Shown: positions 10,579 to 21,384 of the stretch, in pieces
How the letters are laid out: every line of letters starts with the position of its first letter
Numbering within the stretch: the stretch's first letter is position 1
Assembly (NCBI GenBank): GCA_027596035.1
Contig: JADGJA010000172.1
Coordinates: 1-33,823, forward strand
Source: Thoreauomyces humboldtii
Taxonomy: Eukaryota > Chytridiomycota > Chytridiomycetes > Spizellomycetales > Powellomycetaceae
Direction of reading: 5' to 3'
Length of the DNA: 33,823 nt
Made by a program: the position numbers and the translations under genes
The notes under the pieces: model-generated
The model's database searches: none
Seen by the model: only the letters and a program-made list of their open reading frames with translations
What the model was told of the DNA's origin: nothing

Positions 10579-10625
10579 CATTCAATAACCACAAAGAAAA
10601 GGCCGTGGTCCGTCTTTATCACATT

Positions 10626-13600
10626 TCACAAACGGTCCGCCATCCAGTTCAAAAACATTGCCTCGACCAGCTCGCGCTCGGCCGTCACCGACTGCGCGAG
10701 GATGCCGATAGTGCGTTCTCTCATCCCATGAACCTCGCCCTGCAGACCGGCCAGCCGCGTGTACAGCGCTTCGTGCTGCGTGTGTCGGTACGCCGTCCGA
10801 GCCGTGCCTTCCTTCGAGACGAGCGTTGGCATTGACGGCGTCCAGGACGAGATGTTATGGAAGGGTCGAGCGCCGTCGCTGGGAAGCGCCACGTAGTGTG
10901 ATGAGAGGAATCCTCGGAAACTAAAGAGGTGAATGACGAGTTTAGTAGGGTTTGCATTTTTCTTCCCGCCATCAATGCATCATAATATACTCTTTGCGTT
11001 CGGCATCAGTGAGCTCGAGCGTATCCGTCCAAGCGGCTGTCTGACGAGCCGGAGCAATAGCGTTTGAGGAGGGCGACCGCCACCAGGAAACCCCATGGAG
11101 CAGTAGAGAACAGAGTAGGAGGGCCATCAGGATAGAAGATGTGGTGGAAATCGCCAGCCAGTTGTCTCCGCCGCTCGAGGCTCTCGAGGCAGCTTTCCCA
11201 TGCGAAACTCCACCAGTTCCTGTTGAAGCCATTGTACTGCTCTCATCCTTGCTAGGCGAGGCGGAAGACGATCCACCTCCGCCCACCGATTGCTCCTCGT
11301 TGATTAGCTTCTTTAAGCATGTCACTGCATCAGCGGAGCTCTCAGCCATTCCTGTCATGGCTGCCTTCCTGATCATGCTCTTGACCATCGGACTCTTGAA
11401 CCACTCAATGCCGTAGGTCATTGTTAGCTTGCACGAGGTCTTGGATACCCATGTAATGCAGAATCTTGTTTTCGGGTTGAATGCATCCCCGTACGGAAGT
11501 GTTGGCGTCTCGCTGCGTGACTCGACCACGTACACTAGGTACGGGGAGCTCTTGACCAGTGCTTGCGACAGATGAACTTCGGCCTCCTTCACTTTCACCA
11601 TGGGGTTGTTGACTGGCATAACGTAGCGCACGTCTCGCTTTTGATCCACCCAAGGTGTCTCGGTTCTGTTCGTCTCGTTACGGGTCGGGTGGTATCGCTG
11701 CGTCCAGAACGTGGTACCGTCCTCAAAGAGTATGTCATAAAGTCGCTTCGCCGGCACATCAAGAACCGCTTCGACCGTGACCTCAAGATGATCAGCTCCG
11801 CATCCGCAAGGCACTTCTGCCGTGGGCTCCGGAATATCGGCAGGTAGCTTGTACTTTTCGTTGACCGCACTAACGTCTGCAGCGTCGCCGGGAACTGACG
11901 AAGATCCCTCTCCCTCACGGGGCAGAGTACCTTCTACCGCCGTACTGTCGGTGGTCGTAGACGCGCGGGGTCGAACTTTACGGCGGTGGGCAAGCTCAAA
12001 CAGCTCCTGACGCGACATACGTGCTTCCGCACTCGCATTCTTCCAAGCTGTCTTCAACGTATTGAAGCGCGTGTCATCCTTGAGAAAGGTTTTGAAAGTG
12101 TGTGTGCCTTCAAAGTTCGTCACGACGATCGAGCTGTACAGAGGCCCGCGACGCAGAGCAACGTTCGTGACCTGCTTCAGGTTGAGGACGAGCATCTTGA
12201 CGAACCCCAGGATGTTGGAGTAGAAGCAGATCCGGTCGTAAGTCAAAAAGAGCTTGCCATGAACGGCAATGTCCTTCTGCCACGCACAGGAGAACACATC
12301 CATCACGCAGTCAGAGCGAGGCACCTGTCGAACGAGACGATGCAGTTTGACGTTTTCCTTCTTGATAAGCGGGTCTGGGTACTGGAATTCCTCCTCCCCA
12401 GCAACCGCAGTGTCGGACATCATTCCTTCGTCCTCCTCGTCTTCATCATCGTTGTCGAGACCGGAAATCGAGACTTTGCGAGGGCTATCGTGCAGGAGCC
12501 TATGAAGCGGAATGCCATCTTCCTCCTCATCATGGTGGCCATCTCCGATAGAGAAATCCGACACTAGAATGGAGGTCGGAGGGTCGATAAGAGCGTGGCC
12601 CTTGGCGGCTTCGAATATCGATATCCATGATCGAACTTCTTCTTCGCTTTCAGCCTGCAGAAGCACCGTCTTGCTGCAATGATAGATGCCTTAAGTTTCT
12701 AGTAAGTAGGACCTTGACGAGTACAAGGGAAACCTACTTGTAAACGGTCGAAATCTCGAAACAAAATCTCCGCTCATCATTCTTGACAGCTCTCATATTG
12801 CAAAGGAGAATGTTGACGCACGGGGTGGAAAGCACTGTCCCTGGATGTTTTGCTGAGATGGTCTGAAAAGAGAAACCACCTTTCTCCACCTTGAAGTAAC
12901 GGCGATTCCATCCCCTTCCAGGAAGCTTCTTAAAGAGCCAGCCCTCCTTCTCAAACACGCCGTCCGTATTTGCTATTGAAACTGACGGTGATGCAAGAAA
13001 CCGAGGGTTTTTATCTGCAAGTGTGGGAAGATCGGCAGCGCTGGTGTTGGCTGGTCGCGCTTTGCTCAAAGCGATCTAGTCGGACAACCGACGGTATTAG
13101 AACACGCACAAGCACTGCTACATATCTTGAGACATTCCTACCTCCTCCAATGTCTTTCTTTTAGCCTCAAGCACCGCTATCCCTTTCGCTTTGTACTCCA
13201 AGTCCTGCATAACTGGGTTCAGCACGCCACTGGGTCGCATCGACGGTGCCCATTCCATCGCTGTACCTCGTTTGCTGTCAACCTAAGCTCGGCGGTGATG
13301 GTACTCAGTCCCTCGTGAACCTCGGAAGCAGCTTTGTAGAACTCGGAATGAGCCATGATGTAAGCGAGCATACACTCGGCAACGATGTGATGGATCTTAT
13401 CGCGGAACACGAGGATCCGTTGCGTGACCTCGAACGCGGCGCGGATGTACAGCTTGCGAAACTCGGAAAGAATCAGAGCTTCCTTGAGCAAGAGAAAAGC
13501 ACCACGAATCAGAGTGCTTGTCATCGCGTCAGATCAAAGAAAAAACCGACTCTACCTCGATGAGCAAGCTGGCTTCCTTTGTCTTGGACAGACTGCTGTA

Positions 13601-14149
13601 CTTGACGAGGGCGGTATCGTAGCGTTCCGCTAGCGTAGCGTACGTCTTCGTGATGGACTTCATGTCCTTTGCCTCCTTTTGGAAAGCCTCGAGCGGCTCG
13701 ATGGTTGCCTCTATGACTTCGTCGACCAATTTCGCCTTGGCGTGATAGATGGTGACCATCTGATTGCCGGCAACCTGGAAGAGGCCCTTCTCTGTGGGAA
13801 GGCACGCGTCAGATTCTTGCAATCGCCAGAACCTGAATGGAGTTTGGTCCGTCCTCTCACCACGGTACAGCTGGACCTCTGGCAGCTGGTTGACGATGGC
13901 CACTTGCGCTTCATTTGCCTCTGAGAGAAACGTATTCGAGCTAAGCGAGCGCTCCGTGGACTCCCTTGCTCCGTGAAACCTCTCTCACGCACTTATGGCT
14001 TCCTTGGTGAAGTGCTTGAGGATAGCCAGATAAGACTCTGACCAGCGAACGAAATTGTCCAGTTCGAGGTCGAAGCGCGTTATCCCTGCCCGTTGCACGG
14101 GCGAGTCGGCTGCAACTCTATCGAGCGACAATGGAGTGGATCCATCCAT
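10626..14149 (-). CDS. SIP3: BAR-PH-GRAM-VASt membrane contact-site protein (SIP3/LAM3-type sterol transfer protein)
   Basis: Eight exons (14149-13993, 13920-13861, 13791-13556, 13482-13267, 13204-13142, 13075-12738, 12673-10991, 10920-10626) join in phase to 1,015 residues. Domains in order are a BAR-like helical region (about 20-245), PH (about 284-378, with GWLFKKLPGRGWNRRYFKVE), GRAM (about 475-555), VASt/StART-like (about 645-810), one transmembrane helix (about 868, ILMALLLCSLLLHGVSWW) and a C-terminal coiled coil ending in FLNWMADRL. This is the architecture of yeast Lam1/Ysp1 and Lam3/Sip3, ER proteins at contacts with the plasma membrane that move sterols between bilayers. The last exon is easily missed because the exon-7 frame runs on to a stop at 10972. 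Splicing at GTATAT/CTTTAG adds about 97 residues and gives the helical tail also seen in GRAMD1 relatives. Confidence 0.88.
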
Positions 14150-14600
14150 GGCGTGCAGCTGCTGTTGGGCTCAATACTCGTCTGTTGCACTCAGTAAGGA
14201 TGCCGAGAGACGTCGCTTTTCCTGCCAGATGAGCGAGGAGGCGCGCAACCTCTATGACACACACGAACGTGAATACTGCATGTGCATGTGGCTGTGCAAG
14301 ATCTTAAGGGGGCGAAGAAAGCTTAAACGCCTTGCCGCGCGCAGCCACACCGCACCACGCGGGCGGCCGTTTCCCATTGGTGTGCAGTGTGCACAAGTGG
14401 TGAGGGTGAGGTGATGGGAGAACAATTTTTTTGCACCACCACCCTGCCTTGTTCTCCCCCGGCGGCGGCGGCAGTTTGGGGCCCGGCGCGTTCATCCCTC
14501 CTCTCTCTCCCCCTCCCCGGTCCCCCCCTGCGTTCGGAACTTCGTCGTCGCCAAAAACCTCATACCAGATTACTGTATTTCACCATCATTATTTTCGACG
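14150..14600. promoter_or_regulatory. Divergent promoter region, SIP3-type / RRM gene
   Basis: 451 bp separate divergent starts. The half next to the RRM gene has a GGCGGCGGCGGCAG run (about 14460) followed by a long pyrimidine tract (CTCTCTCCCCCTCCCC, about 14500-14525), as often seen upstream of fungal genes. No protein is supported here. Confidence 0.5.
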
Positions 14601-15895
14601 ATGGCCGATGCTCTGGAGACCTACCCCACGCTCTACATCAGGTGAAGACCGTGCACGTCGCGTTTCAGGTTGCACTTTGCTCTTGTCCTGACACCCATCC
14701 TCTCCTGCCAGTGGTCTGCTACCTAGCATCACCGAGTTCGTACGTCCGCGATGCCGCTGCTTTCCTGATAATGTTCCCTCCCTTTGAAAGCTCACACGTG
14801 CCTTTTCCGCGCAGGATCTGGTCACGGTCCTCAACTCGATGCAGATGGAAAGCAAGGTCGGCCTCGAACGCGACCCCGATACCATGAATCCTCTCGGCCG
14901 CGTCATGTTCATTTTCCGCTACTTACGAGATGCCGAACGCTTCTTTGCGACGGTCAACGGCTCCATGTTTCTTGGCGCAAAGGTCCATGTCACCTTCCGT
15001 GATCCCAACATGAACTTTACAAACACGTCAGGCGCCAAGTCCCTCCTTTGCAAGCATGTCCCCCTCGGAATCACCTCGCTTGCCTTCCACGACCTTGTTC
15101 GCATGTATGGCCGCATCATATCCTGCAAAGTCCTCGTCGATCGGAGCGGGACCGAAGCATACGCGTTGCTTCAGTACGAGAGGCAGGAGAGCGCAGACGA
15201 ATGTTTGGAGGAGCTCAACGGTACCAGTCTCAACGGAAATGTCCTGTAAGTCCTCGCCAATCCCTTTCTAACGTCCTTCTCGGTGTGCTAGTCCTGACGC
15301 TTCTCCTCCTTCCAGGGCTTTAACCTACCAATTTGTGAAGAACTCCCCATACCAATACCCAACGCAGCGCACCGCTTCATTCTCTGCCGCTTCTGACGTG
15401 TCCTTCGCTCAACCTTCACCACCTGCTTCGCCCCCGCCTCCGCCCACTCTCAATCGACAGAGCTCAACTTCTCGACCAAACCCCCGAGCGCCGGCGTTCA
15501 GCCCGACCCGTGCGGTTCTTTCCGGAGCGACCACGACCCCACCGCAAACGCCACCCATTCGACACGCCTGGGAAACGGCTCCCGCCCCCGCCGTCGCGCC
15601 ATTGGACTGCAAGAACCTCTACGTCAAGAACCTCGAAGACCACGTGGACAACACGGTCCTCTTCGAGCTGTTTCGTCCCTTTGGCCGCATCTCTTCTGCC
15701 CGCGTGATGAGGGAAGATGGCGCAGCCGGGGCGAGCAAGGGCTTTGGGTTCGTGGCTTTCGAGGACGCCGAGATGGCCGCACGAGCCATCAAGGAGTTGA
15801 ACGGACGACCCTCGGGTGCCAAGACGTTGGTCGTCAACGTTGCCGAACCCAAGGGGTATCGCCTGACGCGCCTGGCGAGCTACCACGCCAAGTAG
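14601..15895 (+). CDS. RNA-binding protein with three RRM domains
   Basis: Exons 14601-14641, 14712-14739, 14815-15245 and 15316-15895 join in phase to 359 residues. The second exon is only 28 nt but is needed to complete RRM1: it yields LYISGLLPSITEFDLVTVL across two junctions. RRM1 (about 10-85) has RNP2 LYISGL and RNP1-like GRVMFIFRY. RRM2 (about 92-165) is weaker (LLCKHVPLGIT ... ALLQY). RRM3 (about 265-345) is canonical, with NLYVKNL and KGFGFVAF. A Pro/Ser-rich linker joins RRM2 to RRM3. The layout resembles ELAV/PABP-like and fungal meiotic RRM proteins, but I cannot name the orthologue. It presumably binds mRNA in nucleus or cytoplasm. Confidence 0.85.
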
Positions 15896-16258
15896 AAGAA
15901 CGCTCGCATTAACATGAGGAAATACCTCGTTGCGAGCTTCTCGTTCGCATCTATCTCCATTCGCGCGCTAAGCGCTCAAACTAATACCCAGCAATATCCA
16001 TGCCACGCAAAACTCAAAAAAAAAAAAAATCTCAAGCTACCACCTAGAATAGTAGCCTTACCTCATATTTCATCTTAGTTTTGTCCACTTCCATCGACCA
16101 TTGAATACTTGATCGATTTCATAGACACTGGCAGCAGCCTTCTACCGCATCTGTTCCCAGTCGTCAATAGTCTGAAGCTTGCTTCTCTTAATCGAAGAAC
16201 TGTAAACAAGAAGGCACTAACTAAACTATGAACACCGATCACTTGGGCCAGCCCGAGA
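15896..16258. other. Convergent 3' flanks
   Basis: 363 bp between the stops of two convergent genes. It contains a run of 14 A residues (16016-16029) and AT-rich stretches suited to 3' ends and polyadenylation. No gene is supported. Confidence 0.5.
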
Positions 16259-17447
16259 TCAGCCAACGTTTCCACCCCAGCCCCTAATCTGCACGTCCAG
16301 GTTCCCGGCCGCCCTCAGAAAGTTGAGGGCCGTGTCGGCAGTAGCATTTCCGGTCGATATGGGTTGATCAGTCGGCAGGTTCCCGTCCGCGAAGGTGTCG
16401 ATTTCCTCGAAATCACCTCTCGTGATCCAGCCGTCCCGCTTTGCGAGGACGGCGCGACGGATGGCGGGCGTGTAAGTGCGCAGGAAGGCGACCTCGGCGG
16501 TGTCGGCCCCCTCGGGGTCGTAGACATTGTCAAAATGATACGGCGTGGAGGGAACGCGGTGCCTGGATTCGACGATCCAAAGGATCGGCCAGGCGAAGAT
16601 CCACAGGAACGTAATGACGAAGAAGACGAGGATGGGCACGTTGGTGCGAGCTCGGTTCATCCAATGGTCCGACCGTACAGACCACCGATCTCGTTCCACC
16701 GGAAAGGTCACGGAGATGGAACCGTTGTACCTCGTGTTCCTTATCGTCTCGATGAGCAGGTTTTTGATCGTTTCCACGTCCACTTCCCCGACCGTGTTTC
16801 GATATGAGATACTAAAACCACATGCGTGAGGGCTCAGGACGGGAAGGTGGGCACCCTTGTGATGATGGGACCTACCTTTTGACTTTGCGCTTATCCGCAC
16901 AGTACTTTTCACACAGTTCCATAAGATCTGGACGCTTGCAATCACAGTCCCTGCCATCGTCCCATTCGGGGAGTTTGCGGCGCAGGTGATGAGCCACGTC
17001 AACTCTGACGTCGAAGTCGGTCACGGTTGTGGTGGTGCTCTTATCACCGCTCTTCCTACGCTCAGTATGAGTGCCTGTGATGCGCACGGTCATTGAAGGG
17101 CGCTGGCGGCTCTTGTGCAGGAGGTAGTCGTGCAAGAACTTGGGATCGTGCTGCAGACGGGGATCAGAGCAGATGAACGTCTTTCGCTGACGATACCAGC
17201 CAAAGAGTCGCGCGTTTATGGAGTCTCCAAACAGGGGGGGACGGCCGGCATGTAGATCAACGTCGGAAGCGCAGCCTTCCCCGTGTTCGTGTCCGTGGAC
17301 GAGGTCCCCGTGTTCGAGGTCCGCGTCCGAGTAAGCTGGGGGCGCGTCGATCGACGTGGTGCCTGAGAACTCGCCATTCTGCAGTTCGAGGTCTGACACT
17401 CCCCCCTCCAGATCCTTCACCTGAAAGTATGCGGAACCTTTGGTCAT
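16259..17447 (-). CDS. Conserved-looking single-pass membrane protein, function unknown
   Basis: Exons 17447-16876 and 16811-16259 join across a 64-nt intron (GTAGGT to TTTTAG) to 374 residues. The N-terminal 70 residues are acidic and contain a PPAY motif (residues about 36-39), a possible site for Rsp5/Nedd4-type WW domains. A structured part follows, including SINARLFGWYRQRKTFICSD and a segment with many paired charges. A strong transmembrane helix lies near residues 255-278 (VPILVFFVITFLWIFAWPILWIV). After it come about 100 residues ending in a Gly-rich tail. There is no signal peptide. I recognise the general look of a fungal-specific uncharacterised membrane family but cannot name it. 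Confidence 0.75.
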
Positions 17448-17767
17448 GGGTCAACGTAGAATATATGAGGTGTCTAGAGTTTGTTTTAGACTCGGTGTGT
17501 TTGATGAACCTTACGAAGTGGCAAGTTTGATGGTGACCCAAGGAAAGACGCCCGACACTACCGTATGTATGGCACAGCCACCGAATAGGTCGGATGACTG
17601 CACCACACCGGCCAGCTGATGTCTTTGAACTCTGCAGTCTGCACCCGAGAAACTCTGTGTAAGAAAATTCTTTTCGCGTAAGACAGGACAATATACATGA
17701 GAGCGCCGCGGAAGGCAAAAGAAAAGAGAGGCATGGATTGCGAACCGCGGGTCAAAAGAAAGGTTAT
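17448..17767. other. Intergenic, no gene seen
   Basis: 320 bp between two minus-strand genes. It should hold the promoter of the 17447 gene and the 3' end of the 18421 gene. The minus-strand open frame across 17558-17755 has no family features. Confidence 0.4.
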
Positions 17768-18421
17768 CTACATGTTGGAAAGGCAGAGTTCGTCGTCCAC
17801 GTCCCAGCCTGCCTTCCCACTTCTGACGCTTCGAGCGTCCTTTCCGGCATCTTCGGCCGCCTTTGCAACGCCGTCCAGGCCCTCGCGATCCGGATAGATG
17901 GGACTAGGTGGAGCGGTGAACGACGGTGGCTCGGGGTCCTCCGTGAGGATCTCCGACTCGTCCTGCCAGGTGAACGTCCGGCAGAGTTTGGGCGGGAGCA
18001 CGTCGGTGGATGGTCTGAAGCAGGGGCGTGGCATCCTCGCCGGGGTCGAGATGGCCTTTCTCGGGTCGCTGCCGTCGAGCGGCGGGGCGTCGGTCGCGGG
18101 TGCATTGTGACGCGGGAGCGAGAACTTGACCCGGCTCCCGCCACGACTCAGTGAGGCATGGATCGTGTCGACGCCTTCGTGCCACGTCCTTCGGGCTCGA
18201 CCGGTGATGGCGGACATGCCTCGGGTGCGCTGAATCTTTCTTCGCTCAAAGTCGGGCCGAGCACGGACGCGCCGGCGCCACATGATCCAGCCGACGATGA
18301 GAGCTCCCAGGCCAAACGCGGCGCAAAGACCGAGGATGAGGGCTACGTAGGAGATGCTGCTGCCGGGTGCTCCGGGGTTGGTCGGGACCCCTGGCGCCTC
18401 AATGGTTGTATTCTGCGCCAT
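17768..18421 (-). CDS. Small single-pass membrane protein with long cytoplasmic tail
   Basis: An intronless frame of 217 residues from the ATG at 18421. The first 23 residues are short, Pro/Gly-rich and uncharged except for one acid, with a possible N-glycosylation site (NTT). A transmembrane helix (about 24-46, YVALILGLCAAFGLGALIVGWIM) is followed at once by RRRVRAR, so the tail should face the cytoplasm (signal-anchor, N-out). The tail is basic then Pro/Ser-rich with no catalytic motif. Similar small proteins act in fungi as cell-surface or septal components, but no family is identified. The frame is also open upstream of the ATG without another ATG, so this start is the natural choice. Confidence 0.6.
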   Translation of the reverse strand: MAQNTTIEAPGVPTNPGAPGSSISYVALILGLCAAFGLGALIVGWIMWRRRVRARPDFERRKIQRTRGMSAITGRARRTWHEGVDTIHASLSRGGSRVKFSLPRHNAPATDAPPLDGSDPRKAISTPARMPRPCFRPSTDVLPPKLCRTFTWQDESEILTEDPEPPSFTAPPSPIYPDREGLDGVAKAAEDAGKDARSVRSGKAGWDVDDELCLSNM

Positions 18422-19499
18422 TGCCGGACTGCGCTTTTTTTCCTCAAACGAGGAGGGCCAAGATAACAGCACCTAGGCCCGAGAAAACGGGGACGTCCCG
18501 GACAGAGCAGTAGGTGCCTGACAGCTATGAGAGGAACAATCCTTGAAGACTGGGCGATACAAAGTAGAGTGCGGTACGGACGTGAATGGGCAAGACGGTC
18601 GATTGTTGGATGCAAATATGAGGTGAAGACGCCGTGCCGACGAGAATTTGCTGAGACGCTGTAATCTAGGTACAGCTATGTACAGTTTGAGGGGTGCGAA
18701 CTTTGGACGTTGAGGTTTGAGGTTGAGCTGGGACGAAATGGAGCAGGGCGCGACTATTATAGATAACTTGGCTGGGTGGGACAAGCCGAGGGACTAGGGA
18801 ACGAACGCCGCCCGCCGTCCTGATTCGGCAGCGAGTCCCCTCAGCAAACCGTCCGACAACTCGGACATTCGTTGCCTGTGACTCACCAGGTACCGCACAC
18901 ACTGATGGCAACTATTATGGCTGGCTACAAGTCGGGGCAACCACACATGGAGCACGTAATGACACTGGCTCTCCACTTCACTCGGATCCAGTGTGATATG
19001 GACATTGGAACATCTTGGTCAAGAACATTCATGAGCTGCTTGGCGGAGAGTGGTACTGTAGGCTTCTGGCTGGGCTCACTACTGGAAGAAAAGAGGGCGC
19101 GGCGGGGATTTCTCGGCGTAAGCTTCGTAGAAACCCAAAACCTGGTTGAAATCAGTTCGACCAGCGAACAGCCTCAACTACTTTCCTTCCACGGCTTGTT
19201 TCGCAAGACCTCCCTTTTGATACCATCCATTCGCTATCCATCCGCCTACCCACGTCGATCCATCTTATCTTTCGCATCACAGCGCACGGTACAAGGCGAC
19301 AATCCGGCAAAGCAATTGTAAGCATGGTTCGGCGAGGCTCGCCCTTCCTTTGGCTCCGCTCACCCATGCTGGATGACTTGCGTAGCATTATTGCCACTGC
19401 TAGCGCGAGCTCTTGACGGCGGCGGCCGGAACCGAGTTTCCCTCGTCACCACGATACCACAGCTTTTGCACGCCTTACACCTCGCACAGCTCGATAATC
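18422..19499. other. Intergenic region between divergent genes
   Basis: About 1.1 kb with no supported gene. A TATA-like word (CTATTATAGATAA) lies near 18753. A plus-strand open frame at 18872-19321 and a minus one at 18473-18784 show no family motif or splice logic. The region should contain the promoters of the 18421 membrane protein and the cyclin; both leaders could be long. Confidence 0.45.
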
Positions 19500-21316
19500 A
19501 TGCCTCCATCACCTCCATCGCCTTTCATCATCACCGATGGCCCCATTCCCAGGTTTTCTCATAGCCCGGAGAACAAATGGATATTCACGGAGAAGCAAAC
19601 ACTTTACGAAACGCCGACAGTGCTCCGAGGCGATGCAAAGTGGGACATCGAGGCCGAGGTCTGGAGCAGGCATCAGAGTTGCATTTTCATCGAAAAGATT
19701 TGCCGATCAGGTCACATCGTTATCAACCCTGACTTGACCATCAGTGGACTGGCCATGTAAGAAATCTGAGAATCATGGCCGCTCCCGTTCCCCGTTCGCG
19801 GTTTCTTACGTCCTCCTTACTAGGCCCAGTGAAGTCGTGAATACGGCAAAGGTTCTATTTCATCGTATGCTCATGAAGGTCGCAATCCAATCTGTCTACC
19901 GTTGGGAACTCTGCGCCACTATCGTTTTTCTCTGCGGGAAGCTTGGCGACTCCAAGTGGTTCCGTCGCTTGGAGGCGGTCGCTTATACTTGTGCTGCGGT
20001 TATGAAAAAAAGTGCACCATCTGAGATCGTATGTGATTGTTTGCTACCGTTCTCGATGAGTCGGAGCGTGTAGACTTACGTGCAAGTGCTTAACTCTTCA
20101 GGACTGCAAACTATGGAAACAGCGCATCCAGCGATTGGAATCCTTCGTTCTGAAAGAAACCCACACCGATCTTGTTATGCCCCTTCCGCACCCTGTCGCC
20201 GAAGAGATCATTTCTTCCTTCAAAGGTACGGGAAGTGGAGTCCGTGCCCTATCCGGCAGCGGTCGTCTTACTTTTCTTATCTTTTCTGAGGCTCGGATAC
20301 TTTGCACGCATCGGCCCGGAAATGTTGCGATGAGGCGTGAGTTCTCGTTTTGCTTTCTGACCGCAAAAAAAGTCGTACCTATTCTTACCTGGTGACTTTA
20401 TAGGCTCATAACAAGTCTTTCGGTTCGCGCGACTGATGTGCAGATCGGTCATGCTGCTGTGCTCCTAGCATGCTTCAAGACCAAGGAAATGCTAGGTCGC
20501 GATGGAGTTGAGTGGCATCGTGCCCTGAAATTGAACAAAAAGCGACTTGATGGTGAGCAAATTAGCGATACTTGATTTTGTTGAACAAACAGCTAACAAA
20601 ATTGATCAATGAAACAGCCTTTGCACAAGAAATTTCCACCGCAAGAGTACTCCCTAAAGTCAACGAAATCATTGGCTTGCGAAAAGCTCAATGTGAAAAG
20701 TCACAACATAATGCAGCCCGACGCGCCTCACAACAACCGCAACCTACTGGCATTCGGAAAGTCAGTCTGAGCAGTGCAAGCAACTTATCTCGAGAGGTTA
20801 GTGCATAGTACGTCAATCAGCCTGTCCTAGGTAAAGGCGAGCTAAGTATTGCGCCGTATCTAGCACCCGGTGACACCATCACCGACAAGTCCATCAAAAA
20901 CCCCAGCTTCGAGCGGCAAAAAACGGAAATGTGAAGAAGAGTTGGAGCGGGACACAGATCGCGGGAAGGAACGGGAAAGAGAACACATGGATCGTGAACG
21001 GGTGTTGGGGCGTGAGAGGCAACAGGATAAGGTCAAGGCGGACCGCGAGAGGGAGCACGAGCGGGATCGGGAGCGAGAACGGGAAAGGGAAAGGGAACGG
21101 GAGAGGGAAAGGGAGAGGGAAAGAGAGAGGGAAAGGGAACGCGAGCGGGACCGGGGCCGGGAAAAGGACAGGCGAAGACGAGCGCATGACGACTCAGGTC
21201 CTCGTCGGTCTTCACGCAGCGACAATCGGCACGACCCCATCGGTCGCCCGCGTGCTGGAAGCGGTGGAACTCGAGACGGCCTGGTCCCTGTACGAAAACT
21301 TTCGCTTTCCCACTGA
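19500..21316 (+). CDS. Cyclin (K/T/L-like transcriptional type) with Arg-Glu repeat tail
   Basis: Seven exons (19500-19756, 19824-20028, 20102-20225, 20291-20336, 20404-20552, 20618-20796, 20864-21316) join in phase to 470 residues. The first cyclin box runs from about residue 20 (KWIFTEKQTLYETPT) through EVVNTAKVLFHRMLM and TIVFLCGKLGDS. The second follows a WKQRIQRLESFVLK linker and includes RATDVQIGHAAVLLACFKTKEML. The start KWIF....TPT and two consecutive boxes match cyclins that partner CDK9/CDK12/CDK11-type kinases, which phosphorylate RNA polymerase II or splicing factors. The last 150 residues are highly charged: KKRKCEEELERD, then a long RE/RD repeat, then an Arg/Ser-rich end. Such RE/RS tails suggest nuclear speckle localisation, as in cyclin L, but the exact subfamily is not resolved. 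Confidence 0.82.
21041..21175 (+). repeat. Arg-Glu coding microsatellite in cyclin tail
   Basis: An imperfect hexamer repeat (GAGCGG / GAAAGG / GAGAGG) encodes some 20 Arg-Glu or Arg-Asp pairs in the cyclin tail. Synonymous variation among units (CGG, AGG, CGA, CGC) suggests selection on the protein and not simple slippage alone. Confidence 0.8.
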
Positions 21317-21384
21317 TAAGATGAGGGGACTTTTTGCAAACATTTTGATTCCACACAAATATACGGGTACGTCGCTTATATATA

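Noticed and set aside
16016..16029. Run of 14 A residues as a sign of retroposition
   Set aside because: No processed gene copy or target-site duplication beside it; it lies between two convergent gene ends where A-rich tracts are common.
18872..19321. 149-codon plus-strand open frame upstream of the cyclin
   Set aside because: No ATG at its start, no recognisable motif, and no splice route into the cyclin frame.
20860..21354. Minus-strand Arg/Ser-repeat open frame
   Set aside because: It is the antisense shadow of the Arg-Glu coding repeat in the cyclin.
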